DNA of 64,000 nucleotides from Pyrenochaeta sp. MPI-SDFR-AT-0127. Taxonomy: Eukaryota > Ascomycota > Dothideomycetes > Pleosporales > Cucurbitariaceae. Where the stretch lies: contig JAGTJM010000030.1 of assembly GCA_020747015.1 (NCBI GenBank), forward strand, positions 124,001 to 188,000, in the 5' to 3' direction. Position numbers and translations under genes: made by a program. The notes beneath the pieces were generated by a model. It did not search any database and was not told the origin of the DNA. It saw only the letters and a list, made by a program, of their open reading frames with translations. Of the stretch, positions 22,100 to 33,550 are shown one piece after another. Each line of letters opens with the position of its first letter. The first letter of the stretch is position 1.

Positions 22100-22517
22100 T
22101 TAGCCTCGTCTGATGAACCATGCCGCAGCAGAGGACACCACGGCTCCAGCCTGCGCCGCTCCAGCAGCGATACTCGCCCCATATCCACCCATAGCAGCAC
22201 TCTGAGCAGTCGCGTACAAGCCAGCGGCAGGCACATAGCCGAAGTAGCTCATGATGGCAGCTGCTGCGGAACCTAGCAAAGTTGTCAAGCTTGGACACAA
22301 GCAATCATGGCGGCCAGAAGTAGTGTGGACGTGCGTGTACAATTGTGAACAAAAACAAGTACGCACCGGAAACTGGTCCACTGGCACTCAGTCCGAGAGC
22401 ACTGAAGAATGGGACTGTGGCTGCGGCAGGTGTGAAAAGGACAACTCCATTTACAACGTGGAATAGTGTTTGGTAAGGGTGTGCGGCGATCCAAGCGAGG
22501 AGTGCTTCAGTAGCCAT
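22100..22517 (-). CDS. ISG12/IFI6-16-type small hydrophobic protein
   Basis: Two exons (22367-22517 and 22100-22272; intron 94 nt) encode 107 residues. Exon 1 reads MATEALLAWIAAHPYQTLFH followed by a Val/Ala-rich helix. Exon 2 is Ala/Gly-rich, with SYFGYVPAAGLYATAQSAAM and GYGASIAAGAAQAGAVVSSA, ending in a helix and IRRG. The FG...A...GLYATAQSAAMGGYG core is the signature of the interferon-induced 6-16/ISG12 family, known from animals and fungi as very hydrophobic mitochondrial or ER-membrane proteins linked to apoptosis in animals. In fungi the role is unknown. A decayed paralogue follows at 22816-23272 in the same orientation, suggesting tandem duplication. Confidence 0.85.
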
Positions 22518-22815
22518 CTTTTCTCCACTACCGAAATTAACTTGAGGTGAGAATGCTAATATAGGCCAAAGACTTGATAACGATGATCGTGGGCGAATGT
22601 TGTGCTGTTGTTCTGAAGTGGGGGAGCGCACAAGGCTGGGAATTTGGGCACATCGCATGTTACACTGAAATATGCAACACGTGTCTCAGTAAGCTGATTA
22701 AGGTGTAACAAGGTAGTTGATTAGCTATGATTGTAGCCTTCGCATATCCTTGCATATCTTAGGAGAGCTACAACCTCATTGACATCCATTGGAACGCACC
22801 AGCATGTCCAACGTG

Positions 22816-23272
22816 TCATGGCCAACGGTTTTTGAAACAACTTATCTTGGGGCGTCCAGTACGAGATCTCAATCTCCATCGTCGTTTGCTCAGCAGATAA
22901 ATTGCTGCTGATGATAGTACGGCACTGATCCGCACGACATTAGTAACAACGTCCGTTCCATATCCTCCCATTGCTGCACTTTGTATTGTGGCATACACCC
23001 CATGCGCTCGCACGTTGCCAAAGTAACTCATAGTAGTAGAAGCTTTGGAAACTGGAACTAGTCAACCTCTGCGGCAATGAAGCAAAGTGAGGGTGGACAA
23101 CGCAGGAGTACAACGTACAACGAGCAGGTCCTTTTGAACGAAAGCCAAGCGAACAAAAGATAGGCTGTGTGATTATCGCTGGCTTGAGCAGAATGGCGCA
23201 ATTTACAAGGTGAATGGCTGTCTGGCCAGGGTTTGCAACGATCCATGCTCTTATTTTTCAAGTAGTAGCCAT
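22816..23272 (-). pseudogene. Decayed tandem copy of the ISG12/IFI6-type gene
   Basis: Exon 1 remnant: ATG at 23270-23272 starts MATT, then TGA. Past that stop, the same frame continues WIVANPGQTAIHLVNC, then PIFCSLGFRSKGPARC, aligning with AWIAAHPYQTLFHVVN and following residues of the intact gene. Exon 2 remnant: SYFGNVRAHGVYATIQSAAM and GGYGTDV match the intact paralogue, but the original stop is lost and the frame runs about 20 residues further. The intron between them (roughly 23050-23135) is no longer clearly defined. An early stop, loss of the terminal stop and charge-altering substitutions indicate a dead or dying copy. A sequencing error could explain the TGA alone, but not the other changes. 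Confidence 0.75.
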
Positions 23273-23751
23273 GTTGATAGTGCTTGAGACTCTCGATCTG
23301 CGCGGTTGGAGTGGTGGAGGACCAGTGTATGTGATGGTACGAAGAAAAAGATTGTACGTGGATATGAGGAAGTTTAGTTGCACCTGTCTCAGCCGATGAG
23401 TCCACAAAGAAGGTGCAGGTTATCGTATGTTGGTGTTGCGGCACGGCTGCAACAAAGGATGCAATTCATTGGCTGTGAATGTTGCAACAGATGTCAACAT
23501 GCCCAATGCGATAATATGCGCCTAAGATCCCATCCTGGACCTGCAACAAATAACATTCGCGATAGGCCATTAAACTCTGTCCGTTTACTGATGTCTGTTG
23601 TTGCATTGCAAAGCACATGTCCCCATATAAGCCCAGATCTCTAGTCACACATATTTTTTTTATAATCTTTCAATTCTGACAGCGTCATCTCATGAAGCCT
23701 CTGTCAAACTCGTAAGAAGCATTCACGGCCTCCTATGACCTTGCTCGCTCT
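23273..23751. other. Intergenic, no gene seen
   Basis: About 480 bases between two minus-strand genes. It presumably contains the former promoter of the decayed copy and the 3' UTR of the next gene. Confidence 0.45.
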
Positions 23752-24478
23752 TTACACCCAGCTCTCAAAGCTCTCATTCTTTGCAAGACTAAAATCATGA
23801 CTCCATATTCCAAACTGCTCATGTATGTTGAAACTGCTATCATTTCTAGTCGGTGTATCAGGAGGTACACTGCTGCATGCGTATGCGAGAATGGGGCTCT
23901 GCTCGTTATGCAAGTTGAAGTCGCCGTCAGCGCTGCTCCATTGCGTACAGCCCTGGCATCTGGCAGTGATCTGCCAGTGCGAAGAATTGGTAGAAGTTCC
24001 GGCAACAATGGGAGTATAAGTTGCGCCCTCATAAGGGTAGGGGATGGCGTAGTATCCGCTGAGTGATGATTAGGGTCTTGACGCTTGGTCTGATATGTGG
24101 GTACATACTAAGCTATCCTACTACTGACAATCGCCACCTCACCCGATGTGGCTCCAGTTGCCCATGACACCGAAAGTGGATTGTTGGTCATGTGGCCACC
24201 CCAGGCTAGGCCGCACCAAGCGAACGACAATGGGACGACGATTTGGACTATCGCGTCTGGTTCGGATGTGTTGCTGGGCAGAGCTATGCGGTATGATACG
24301 CCATTTGAATGAGTGACGGAAGAAAATGATATGCTAGTCGCTGGATCGTAGTATTTCAATGACTCGACTTGCGCAGATGCTGTGACTGGTCAGGAAGAGA
24401 TCTCAGGAACTCAAGAAGCATCGACGTACCTGCACTTGCTAGCGTAATACAAGCAATACATTGTGAGAAGCGCATCAT
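23752..24478 (-). CDS. Secreted stand-alone cytochrome domain protein (cellobiose-dehydrogenase-type, AA8-like)
   Basis: Three exons (24430-24478, 24109-24385, 23752-24058), with introns of 44 and 50 nt, encode 210 residues. Translation begins MMRFSQCIACITLASAVTAS, a good signal peptide. The body carries THSNGVSYRIALP, SFAWCGLAWGGHMTNNPL and SSHWQITARCQGCTQWSSAD, which match the heme b cytochrome domain of cellobiose dehydrogenase: Met in GGHMTNN and His in SHW are the expected axial ligands, and the paired Cys in RCQGC the expected disulphide. No flavin domain, cellulose-binding module or GPI-like tail follows; the protein ends FESWV. Such domains shuttle electrons to lytic polysaccharide monooxygenases or iron (known); the partner here is unknown. 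A TATA-like element lies about 80 bp upstream. Confidence 0.85.
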
Positions 24479-25249
24479 TGGTTATACGAAATGCTTCAAA
24501 ACCGGTATGGGCGTATGGCCTTCGAGTGTGCAGAAATTATCTAGTGGGCATGGCTGTATTTAAATGCACACAGGCTCGGCACAGACGTCGTCCCCAGTTA
24601 TGCAAATCAAACCTCCCATGATTCCTAGGGTGGTAGACGATACTGGTATAAAGTAGAGGCCAAGTGCTATATAGTAGACTGTATGAAGAGCCCGGGAGTT
24701 GAGCGCATTGTCGTTAGTACTTGAATCGGCTATTCTGCGATTGGTTACTGCTCACCTGGGATAGATAAAGGCTAAGAGCTTCTTAACCGGGCATTAATGC
24801 AACCCCAGGAGAGATGAGCATCATGTGTTTTAAATAGAAGGACATAAGTTGAACGTGAGTCTGGGTGCGAGGTTCTGTTAGTCTGACTGTGTTCGCACTT
24901 CTCCCTGGCTTTCTTGAACATGGCTGGATGAGGCTTGTATCGCGATGTGTCCGATTCCAGAAATAATAGACGGCAAAGCTGAAAAATTTAGAGAGAAACA
25001 GTGCTGGCTCAAGTAGCTACTATTCCATTTTTCCAGGAAATCTGGCACACTGGAGGTGGTATGAGGGTCCTTGCCTGTATCGAAATGGAGCATAAAAAGC
25101 ATTTGACATAGTTTCGTTGGCTTGGAAAGCTACATTAACATAGCGATGAGTTTTCTCACACACGTATCCAGCTAGGTCAGTTTCCTTATTCTCATATTAG
25201 GATTGGGCTTCCGATATTGCTGTCATATATATAATCGGAAAACTCTCGC
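24479..25249. other. Intergenic, promoter of cytochrome-domain gene
   Basis: Besides the TATA-like element at 24557-24564, no gene or RNA feature could be recognised. Confidence 0.5.
24557..24564 (-). promoter_or_regulatory. TATA-like element
   Basis: On the minus strand the sequence reads TTTAAATA, about 80 bp upstream of the start codon of the cytochrome-domain gene. Position and composition fit a fungal TATA box; function not shown. Confidence 0.45.
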
Positions 25250-26509
25250 CTATTCCTTCCCAACAAAGCGATCCTTATCCACCAAGATCCCCCTTGCCAT
25301 CTCCAACTGTTCATCGGTCTGAACGACCAAGGTCTTGTACTTTGCACTCTCTGCACTGATATCCGTCACAACATCTTTTACAGCACTACTATTCTTTCCA
25401 TCATCAATGTTAAAGCCGAGACATTTTACCCCCTGCACAACCGCCATTCTCAATCTATCGCCCTTCTCACCAATGCCACCCGCAAATACAAGTGCATCCA
25501 CTTCGCCGTCGAGCTTGGTAAAGTACGGTGCGACGTAGTTCAAGACACGATCGACAAAGATGTTGAATGCAAGTTTGTCTTCCTCCCGGTCTGAAGAGCT
25601 AATCTTTCCAAAGTCGGTAGTTCCTGTAAGACTCTTCCAACCGCTGTTCTTGTTCAAGATCTCTTCAGCCTGTGTGATGTGCAGCTTCCCACTTGAACTT
25701 CTGCTTGGTTTACCTGCGCTATGTGTAAAGTGAAACATCAGGCTTGGGTCAATGGATCCGGAGCGAGTTGCTCCTGGAAGTCCAGCAAGAGGTGTGAGGC
25801 CCATGGAAGTATCGAGCGACTTGCCGCCTTTGATGCAGCATGCGGAAGCGCCAGAGCCAAGGTGCAGCGCGATGATATTGATCTGGTTGGCAGGTTTCTT
25901 TAGGTATGTAGATACAGCGTGTACGATGAAGGAGTAACTAATACCATGGAAGCCGTACTTTCGAAGTTTGTTCGTCTTTGCTACTTGCTGGTCAATAGGA
26001 TAGGTGCAAATGTAATCTGGTAGTGTGTTGTGGAACGCAGAGTCGAAGTAAGCAATATTCTTCGCGTGTGGTAGAATATCTGCTACGGCGCGAACAATGC
26101 TGAGTGCTGGTGCGTTGTGCAATGGGGCGAGATCCGACAATTCTTCGATATGATGATATGTCTCTTTGTCGATGACCTGACTTCTCGGATAGTCACCGCC
26201 GTGCACCACGCGATGACATGTAAATCGAATATCCTCTTTCTGATTCAGCTCAGGTAGGCCTTTATCATTGGTCAGATGGTCCAAGATATAGCGAAAGCCT
26301 TCTTCCTGCGATTTAACATTTTCCAGCTCTTTGCCTTTGATCTTTTCTTCGCCCCGCTCGTAGTTAAGCTTGGCGGGTGGTGCCGTTAGGCCTTCAACTG
26401 TTGCTTCAGCAAGTTGTATTGGTGCAGGAGAGTCATCTTCCGGTGTTTTGTATACGGAAATCTTGACGCTGGATGATCCAGCGTTGATTGACAGGATGAT
26501 CTCTGGCAT
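25250..26509 (-). CDS. Acetate kinase
   Basis: A single exon of 419 residues from the ATG at 26509. An in-frame upstream extension of 32 residues exists, but the family starts at MPEIILSINAGSSSVK, so the later ATG is chosen. Hallmarks: INAGSSSVKISVY (phosphate/ATP site), HRVVHGGDY, RKYGFHGISYSF, HLGSGASAC and a late VFAGGIGEKGD. Acetate kinase interconverts acetyl phosphate and acetate with ADP/ATP. In filamentous fungi it works with phosphoketolase, which supplies acetyl phosphate (known); the phosphoketolase gene is not in this window. All catalytic motifs are intact. Cytosolic location is likely, as no targeting peptide is seen. Confidence 0.95.
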   Translation of the reverse strand: MPEIILSINAGSSSVKISVYKTPEDDSPAPIQLAEATVEGLTAPPAKLNYERGEEKIKGKELENVKSQEEGFRYILDHLTNDKGLPELNQKEDIRFTCHRVVHGGDYPRSQVIDKETYHHIEELSDLAPLHNAPALSIVRAVADILPHAKNIAYFDSAFHNTLPDYICTYPIDQQVAKTNKLRKYGFHGISYSFIVHAVSTYLKKPANQINIIALHLGSGASACCIKGGKSLDTSMGLTPLAGLPGATRSGSIDPSLMFHFTHSAGKPSRSSSGKLHITQAEEILNKNSGWKSLTGTTDFGKISSSDREEDKLAFNIFVDRVLNYVAPYFTKLDGEVDALVFAGGIGEKGDRLRMAVVQGVKCLGFNIDDGKNSSAVKDVVTDISAESAKYKTLVVQTDEQLEMARGILVDKDRFVGKE

Positions 26510-27390
26510 GGCTACTGTGTGATTAGATGCCTTTGATCGAGTTCTTCCAAAACTATTTGTATCAAAACTTCTATAGGTAAATTGAGCTCTTAGATCTCTT
26601 CCCAAACTCTCACCGGTCCTACTCTTTCAAGGTATGAGCGCGTTCGAGCAACGATGACGTTTGGCACCAAGTAGCGAACAGTGAAAGAATGTTGACTAAA
26701 CAAAATAAAGAAGTCGAGGTTTAACATTTATATCTGTACCAATTCGTCGTAACTTGTTCAGGTGATGAAATGAAAGATCTCGAAATTATCGTTCCACGTG
26801 CAGACGCGATAAGAGATCGAATGATCGGAAGTCGCGGAGCTTTTGCACCCAACAATATCTCTCCCACTCACCTCAACCCACTCTCGTTTAACGGTTTCGT
26901 CATGCTTACATCAACCATGACTTTGTACACTAACCCATCTGTTGTAGTGAACGGAATTGCCTTTGTGCAACGCTGTATATTTCGCGCGGCGATGCAATCG
27001 CAAGGTGATTGAGAAATGGTAGTTGATGTGACGTCACCACATCTATCACGGCGCGTTCCCCAGTTCCAATCACTAATGGGTTTTGGGTACCTCCCAATTT
27101 GAACTTGTCGCTCACTTCGCCTTTGATCTATCTCGTCTGGAATTGCTGCAGATGCCAAATCTGCAGACACGTTGAAATAATATACAGGTACCACCGCTGA
27201 ACCCCGCAATGTACAGTAAGCCTTCCGCTGCGGGGAAGTCTCAAAGTAACAATTTCGAGTCGTATATCTTATCAATAGTCACGTTGTTTTATTCAATTCT
27301 ACTCCAGTCTTTTCCTACACTCCTCGTCATTCTCCTATACAAAAACCAAGTTCAGTCAAAGCCAACCTCACTTACGCATAAGAGGCAAAA
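26510..27390. other. Divergent promoter region between acetate kinase and SDR genes
   Basis: About 0.9 kb; short ORFs only. Pyrimidine-rich stretches precede the 27391 start. Confidence 0.5.
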
Positions 27391-28269
27391 ATGCCGGAAA
27401 GAAACAAGACAGCATACATAACAGGAGGCGCAAGCGGCATAGGCCGAGCCCTGAGTCTACATCTCCTTTCCAAAAACTGGCACGTCTTCATCGCAGACCG
27501 GGACGTAGGTGCTGCGCAGAAATTTGCAGATGAATACAATCCCACAACCGGCCCGGCACCAGGGCACCCCACGCTCCATTATGCAGAATGCGACACCACA
27601 AGCTGGACCTCGCAACTAGCTGCTTTCCGCAAAGCTCTAGACGTGCTAGATGGACGGCTCGACTTCATCGCACCGATTGCCGGCATCGCGGAGCGCAAAT
27701 GGCTCCCCTTTCCCTCTGAAACCCTGACGAGTGACGAGTTCTCCAAACCGGATCTGAGCGTGATAGACGTCGACCTAACAGGCGTGCTATACACGATTGC
27801 TCTGGGCGTGCAGCAATTCCGGCGGCAGGATGCGGTAGCATGGGAAGGCGGGTGGACGGGGAAAGGCAAGATTGGGCTGGTAGCTAGTATCTGCGGCATC
27901 TACTGTGTGCCGAGTTTACCTGTTTATACTGCAGCCAAACACGCTATTGTGGGGTTGACGCGCTCCTACGGTGCGCTTCTGGTGGCTGAAGGTATCACGG
28001 TGAATGCTGTGGCGCCGAATGTTGTTCGTACGGCGATTAGTTCGGGGGTGTTTTACGATTTGTTGGAGAGGGAAGGCTTGTTGACGCCGATGGAGGGGTT
28101 GATTGATGCTTTTGGTGAGATTGCGACGGGTGGGGGAAGTGGGGAGGTGTTTGAATGTGGGCCAAAAGGTGGATATAGGAAGAGGGATGGGGTTGAGTAT
28201 CTGGATGACGAGAGTGAGCGGTGTTGTGGGTTGCTACTGGAGAGAGCGAAGCCATTACATTATAATTAG
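27391..28269 (+). CDS. Short-chain dehydrogenase/reductase
   Basis: A single exon of 292 residues. The Rossmann motif GGASGIG lies at residues 12-18 and the acidic residue of IADRD at the end of the second strand suggests NAD+ use. The catalytic set is present: Ser in LVASICGIY, Tyr179 and Lys183 in YTAAK, and the structural Asn/Asp around VDLTGVLY. The closest described architecture is classical SDRs of the 15-hydroxyprostaglandin-dehydrogenase-like group, which oxidise secondary alcohols. The C-terminus (from about residue 235) is Gly/Glu-rich and ends AKPLHYN, longer than the 250-residue core. Substrate unknown. Confidence 0.9.
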   Translation: MPERNKTAYITGGASGIGRALSLHLLSKNWHVFIADRDVGAAQKFADEYNPTTGPAPGHPTLHYAECDTTSWTSQLAAFRKALDVLDGRLDFIAPIAGIAERKWLPFPSETLTSDEFSKPDLSVIDVDLTGVLYTIALGVQQFRRQDAVAWEGGWTGKGKIGLVASICGIYCVPSLPVYTAAKHAIVGLTRSYGALLVAEGITVNAVAPNVVRTAISSGVFYDLLEREGLLTPMEGLIDAFGEIATGGGSGEVFECGPKGGYRKRDGVEYLDDESERCCGLLLERAKPLHYN

Positions 28270-29503
28270 TATGGGGATGAAGCGGCTTAACTTTAAATTA
28301 CCAAGATGTCTTTCCATCTAGCTAATCCTTTGTTTGTTTCTCACATCGACTTCGCAAATGGAGGCAAGGCCTAAACCATAGATCAAATCATCGGATACTT
28401 TCTGCATCCATCCACTATTCTAAGTTTGATTGATAAAGAGTAAGAGTGTCTCACATGGTTGGTTCCATTCTCTTTATCAGTAGAGTCCTCCGTCACGGTA
28501 TCGTCCTATCCGTCGCTTGAGCATCCTAAATCCACTTTGTCCTTTTGATACATAAACAAGGGGGGCAAAGGCGAACAGAAGGAGAAAGGGAAACGGATGG
28601 CGAGACAGCTATAAAGTATGTCTAGATGTTGCAGTCATAGAAACCGATAATACCCAACGACATCACAACGCCAGTTGTTCATTTAACAATTTTTTCATTT
28701 CTCTTTATTGCACTTTGCTACGCAGCGTACAAAAAAAAAGGGTGGAGTTGGACAATTTTTTCGGTGGTCGCCCCGCCCTGTTTCTCGTCTATCTATACAT
28801 TTCCTCGTGGGGTATGGATCCCACCAGCCGGTGCAAAGGGGAGGGATGTGTGTGTGTAAAAGGAAAAGGAAAAAAAAAGGAAAAAGCCCTTCCTTTTCCA
28901 TGTGAGCCAGTCCCATGTGCAACAAGGAAATAAAAAATAATAATAACAAGTTAACGCTTGTGTTTACCCCCGGTACCAAGAAATTCCGGTCATGGTTTTC
29001 CCAAAAACAAGAAGGAAAAGTAGGAGAATGGGGTGCTGGACGACAAAACGCCATGGAATGCCCAGGAAAAAACATGCATGCGTGCGAAAATATGTGAGAA
29101 CGCCGACCTTGGGGTTCACAAAAGGCTGCGCGGGCACGAATGGGGCTCCGCCGCCAGACAAATTGGAGAAACAACGCCGTCCACCAAATGTACCCTTCCA
29201 GTAACTTTTCCTCCTCTTTGCCAACTCCGACTGCTCGCTTGAACCTTCAGGTGCATTAATGTACACTATTTTTTTCACTTTTCTTCATCGAATTGGACCC
29301 ATGGCACGGAACACCGTTTATAGGACCCCCCTACCATGAGGACAGAGTCGGAGGTCGTGCGCATTGAGTCAACACAATGGGCTTGGTCGAAAGAGCGTCC
29401 CATACCGACTCCTGTCCTATCCAAATGGAAACAAAGCGAGCGGTGACAGCAAATACTGGGTGTGACATTGTACAATCCAGAAGCGAGTGAACTCAATCAT
29501 TGG
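28270..29503. other. Convergent intergenic region (3' UTRs)
   Basis: Lies between two converging genes. It has A-rich and G/A-rich homopolymer stretches near 28730 and 28860-28960, but no recognised gene. ORFs on both strands here overlap each other and have biased low-complexity composition. Confidence 0.5.
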
Positions 29504-32500
29504 CTAACCTCCTTTGCGCTCAGCTGCATTCGCGGGTAAAGGTTCACCTGTTGTCTTCTGCTCGGCTGCCTTGGGTTTCTTGTTCTTTGCCTTCCTACGA
29601 TTTGGGGGGTTTGACCAAGTGCTGGAAGTGTTATTCCCAGCATTTGACTTGTTCCCACCCTCATGTCTATGCGAGTTACCTTTCTGCTGTCCATTGCGAT
29701 TCTCTTTGCTAATGTTTGATGGGAGCGTATGCGAGGCCCGACGGTGCTGCTGGTTGTTGTCCTTTGTATGAGCCTTGGTGCCATTAATTAGCTTGGTAAG
29801 GTCTGACGACCGACTAGCAGTCGGAGATGGCGTTCGGGTTTCGAATACAGGTGACAGTAACGGCAGTGTCGCCGACTTGATCTCCTGAGGATTTGCTCGA
29901 GGCGCATTCGAAGTGTCCAGGGATGGCAACGCATTGGCGTACGCGGGTGTTCGCCATTGAGGAGGAAGAGTACGAGTCGGGGAGGCTTCTTCGACGCGAT
30001 TTACATTCTGACTGTTGCTGGCTTCAAAGTTCATCCAGCCTTCTGGGAGCGTCGGGAACGGCTGTTGCCCTTCACTTGGCACCCGAGTCAAACCGTTCGC
30101 CTCGACCGGCGGGCTGCTCTTTGTCGACCCATTAACGATGGAAGGCGCTACCGTCTCCACATTTTTTTGTCTCTGCATTTCTTCTAGCACGAATTGCTGG
30201 CGCGCATGTAACTCATTGATCTGATGTATGGCCTGATTATTGGCATAGATCCCAAGAGGATTCATGTTCGGTAGTTCAGGAGATATCACATCGACGGTAT
30301 CGCTTCTGGGTCGGGCTTGCGTTGGAAACGAGCCATTAACGATCATAGGCCCATTATCAACAGGTGGTCGAACTGAGTCAACACGAGCTTTCCGCTGCTC
30401 ATTGATCGGAATAGGAGGTGCAGTAACTCCAGTCGAATAGCTTCGTATATGACCTCCAAGGGGTGAGGGTGATCGCGACACTCGCCGTAATGCCGTATTC
30501 AACAATGGCTGGGTGATCTCCGGTGAGACACGTCTGCGCCGTTGCGCCAGTTCGCTAAACGATGGAATTTGCGATACAGCGTAGTCTTGCAGTGAGCGAA
30601 CTTGAGGCTGGTCGGCCACATAGTACCCAGCGAATTCTTTTGGTGTGCTCTGTTCAGAAGGTGTGACAGAAACCGGGGCGGGCTCTGGGGGATTCGAGGT
30701 AGGGCTACATTGAGGCTCCGAAGTTGGCTGCATAGGTGGAGTGTCTTGTGTCGATCGTGCGATCGGATAACCGGCAAACATGGTAGGATCGTAGAACTGA
30801 GGCATGGGTGGGTATCCCACGATCATGGGTTGTTGTGTTATGCCACGAGGTGGCTGCGAATGTGACCGAAGAGACCCCGTTTCGCTTGCATTTGAAGTTC
30901 TATGAACACTTCTTCGTACGCCAGGTAAGCTATTGCTCAACGACGGAGACGAGGGATTCGTTCGTGAGCCGTCTTGCGAGGATGCATCGGACTGTGTTGG
31001 GTTGTAAAAACCCGGGTATGGGTAGAGAAAGCCCTGTGGAAGAGCATTCGGCGGTATTCCCATTTCTGCCAATCGGGGACTTTGTCGACCGTTAACAAAT
31101 GGCGACTTTTGTGGCGACCCTGTAACACTGTTGGGTGCTCGATTCTGTGCTTGTGCTTGAGCAACCGCATGAGCATGCATGTGTACAGCTCGCACTTGGT
31201 GTGCTTGCTGGGCCTGCTGTTGGGCGGCTAATTGAGCTCTCAGCGAGTTTGACTGCATTTCAAGCATCTGGTACTGCTGGTAAAGTTGGTCGTGTAATTG
31301 CTCATGAATACCCCTTGGAAAGGTGAAGTACTCGGGTCCAGCATTTCCAGGAATGGGTGGACTGTGCAAGAATGGTGGCCGGCCTTGGCCAAACGATGAG
31401 CTGCCCGACGATCTCCTACTATTGCCATACTGTCCCTTGAGATTGAGGCCTCCCCTTCCACCTCGATGATTTGAGCCACCTCGCCCACTACGATTTGGTA
31501 CACTGGAAATCGTGGCCTTCTGTGACTGTGGCTTCTTAAATATGGAACCAAACTTTTCCTCAGGTGGATATTCGAATTGCTCGCACGCCTTGTCAAGTTG
31601 TTGACCGTCAGCAAGCAGATCGAAAGCTCTGCGCAGCTCCAAATGAATCCCGCGCCAGGCGTAGCCATCCGCCGAGTTTCCTAGGTTCCGCTCGGTATTG
31701 AACGGCTCCTCCACACAAAGGCGGTTGACCCCTTCTTTATGGCCACCACCAGGGTGCCAGCCCCTCTCTTCTCGCTTTATTCGCTTGCCTTGTCGTACTG
31801 AAATAGCTTCTTTTTCATAATCAACCTCGTGCCCATATAGACGAAAGAATTGAAATAGAAGCTGGCCCAAGCTTTCCTTGTTCCTGTCACCAGACCCTCG
31901 TAATTTCTCTACATCATCTGCGAATGCACCTAGAGAAGGTTTCCCCGTGGTCTCGTCAATTGCCCGATGAGGGAGGTCATGCAGGACTGGCAGGACTGGT
32001 GGAACGCGTGTCTGCAGGAAATTCAAAATCAAGCACATCCAGGTATACGAGCTGATAGTGCCGCCAATGCCTGCGTCATTCAGAATTCGTCGCTTCGTCC
32101 AGTGCTTGATAATCATGGCGAGAGGCCGAACGCGCTCATCAATCTGAATGTACGTATTGATCATACGGGTGTTCTCAATTGCAGCAACGTTGTTGACGTT
32201 GATGTCGCACGCGAGCTGTAATTCAGGATCCCAGATCTTCACAATTCGTACTTTGGCGGCGGGTATACACACGACTCGCTCCATCCCATCTACTGGGGGT
32301 CAACAAAAGACAAACGATGAGTGAGTGTGAACAACATACGTTTGTCAAAGGCCTCGGCCAGGGGATGCATCTCTTCTAGTTTTCTCATGGGCGTTTGTAT
32401 GCAAATGTCAACTGTCAATCGTCAGCTCAGTCTTTCGCACGGGGAGTAGGATGCGCGTACCATCGCTATCAGCAGTCCACAGCATGTTGCCAGAGGACCC

Positions 32501-33550
32501 AAAGACGTGCACCTTGAACTCATTGCCGGGAAATTCCGTTTCCAGGATGCGCTGCACCTTCTTGACGAACTTGTCCCGTATCTCTGTGTCTCTCTGGTTC
32601 GGTTGTAACCGGTCGTAGAGTTCGCGCATGTCACCGCTCAGCTTATCTTCTTCATGGGGGTCTAGGCTCTTCTTGAGCTCCTCCTTTGCCTTGTCCAATA
32701 TCTCATCGGACTGATAGGGCACTCTTCTCCGTCCCAGCATTCCGACGTTAGTCTCAAACTTGCATTTGAAAGGGCGAGCGGGCCGAAGGGTTGGCATAGC
32801 GCTGTTTGCCTCTGACGACACGGAGCGTGGCGAGTGGCTGCCCAAACCGCCGTTGGGGGAAGGCGAGCGCGAGCGAGTCTCATATCTCCGTGCGACCTGC
32901 AAAGGCGTCGAGGGCACCGAGTTGGAGTGCTGCGAGACTATGGACGGGCGCTGTATGCGCGGCTGGGCTGGAGCATCGTCGTGCTTGCTCCCCATGTTTG
33001 GTGCGCCGTTTGATGTCATCGTGGGCGCGCTGGAAGGCACGCTGCGCGGTGTGTCCTTATTCCCATCGGTGGAATCTTTGTGCGCCTGGGCCGTCTTGAC
33101 GGGAGGCTTTTTGGAGACGGGGCGTGCTGAGTCCCGCTGCGGTGGCGGGCTCAGGGAGTGGGGAGACACAATTACGGCGGGCAGTGGAGTGTGCGAGGCG
33201 GATTGATGCAGTTCGTCGATGCGCGAAAGCTGCAGGAACGGGTGCAGCAGCAGATACGGCGGGACTTGGGCCTGGGCCGACTGGAGGTGCTGGTGCAGCT
33301 GGGCAGAGTACTGTGAAGACAGCAGGGCGGCGTGGGAGTGCTGCAGGAAAGAGGCACGCTCTTTCGTGTAGCGCGTGTCCGAATAAATGGTGGAGGGATG
33401 CTGGATATAAAGATACTGGCTGCTGTGGCGGCGGTCGCTCATCAACTTTTGGAGCCGATTTTGGGGGGATTTGGCGGTGCTGCGAGGGGCTGCCCTTGGA
33501 GATGCAGGCCGGCGAAATGGCCCAGCTGGGGGGGAATGCTCACAGAGCAA
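29504..33550 (-). CDS. CutA/CutB-like terminal nucleotidyltransferase (PAP/25A-associated, Cid1 family)
   Basis: Three exons (32461-33550, 32340-32411, 29504-32292), with introns of 49 and 47 nt, encode 1316 residues. The first 230 residues are low complexity. The catalytic domain follows, with HVFGSSGNMLWTADSDVDI: metal-binding Asp363 and Asp365, and the third Asp417 in LACDINVNN. The central/PAP-associated domain is seen from RVRPLAMIIKHWTKRR through TISSYTWMCLILNFLQ to SLGQLLFQFFRLYGHEVDY. From about residue 620 a long tail rich in Gln, Pro and Ser follows, ending in a Lys/Asn-rich segment with KAKNKKPKAAEQK. Family members add U or C/U to mRNA 3' ends to trigger decapping (Aspergillus CutA/CutB, fission yeast Cid1); base preference here is inference. 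The DxD motif is split by the first intron and is rebuilt exactly. Start codon could be a later ATG (MSDRRHSS). Confidence 0.9.

Noticed and set aside
26510..26605. 32-residue N-terminal extension of acetate kinase
   Set aside because: The family begins at the later Met, and the extension lacks targeting-peptide features.
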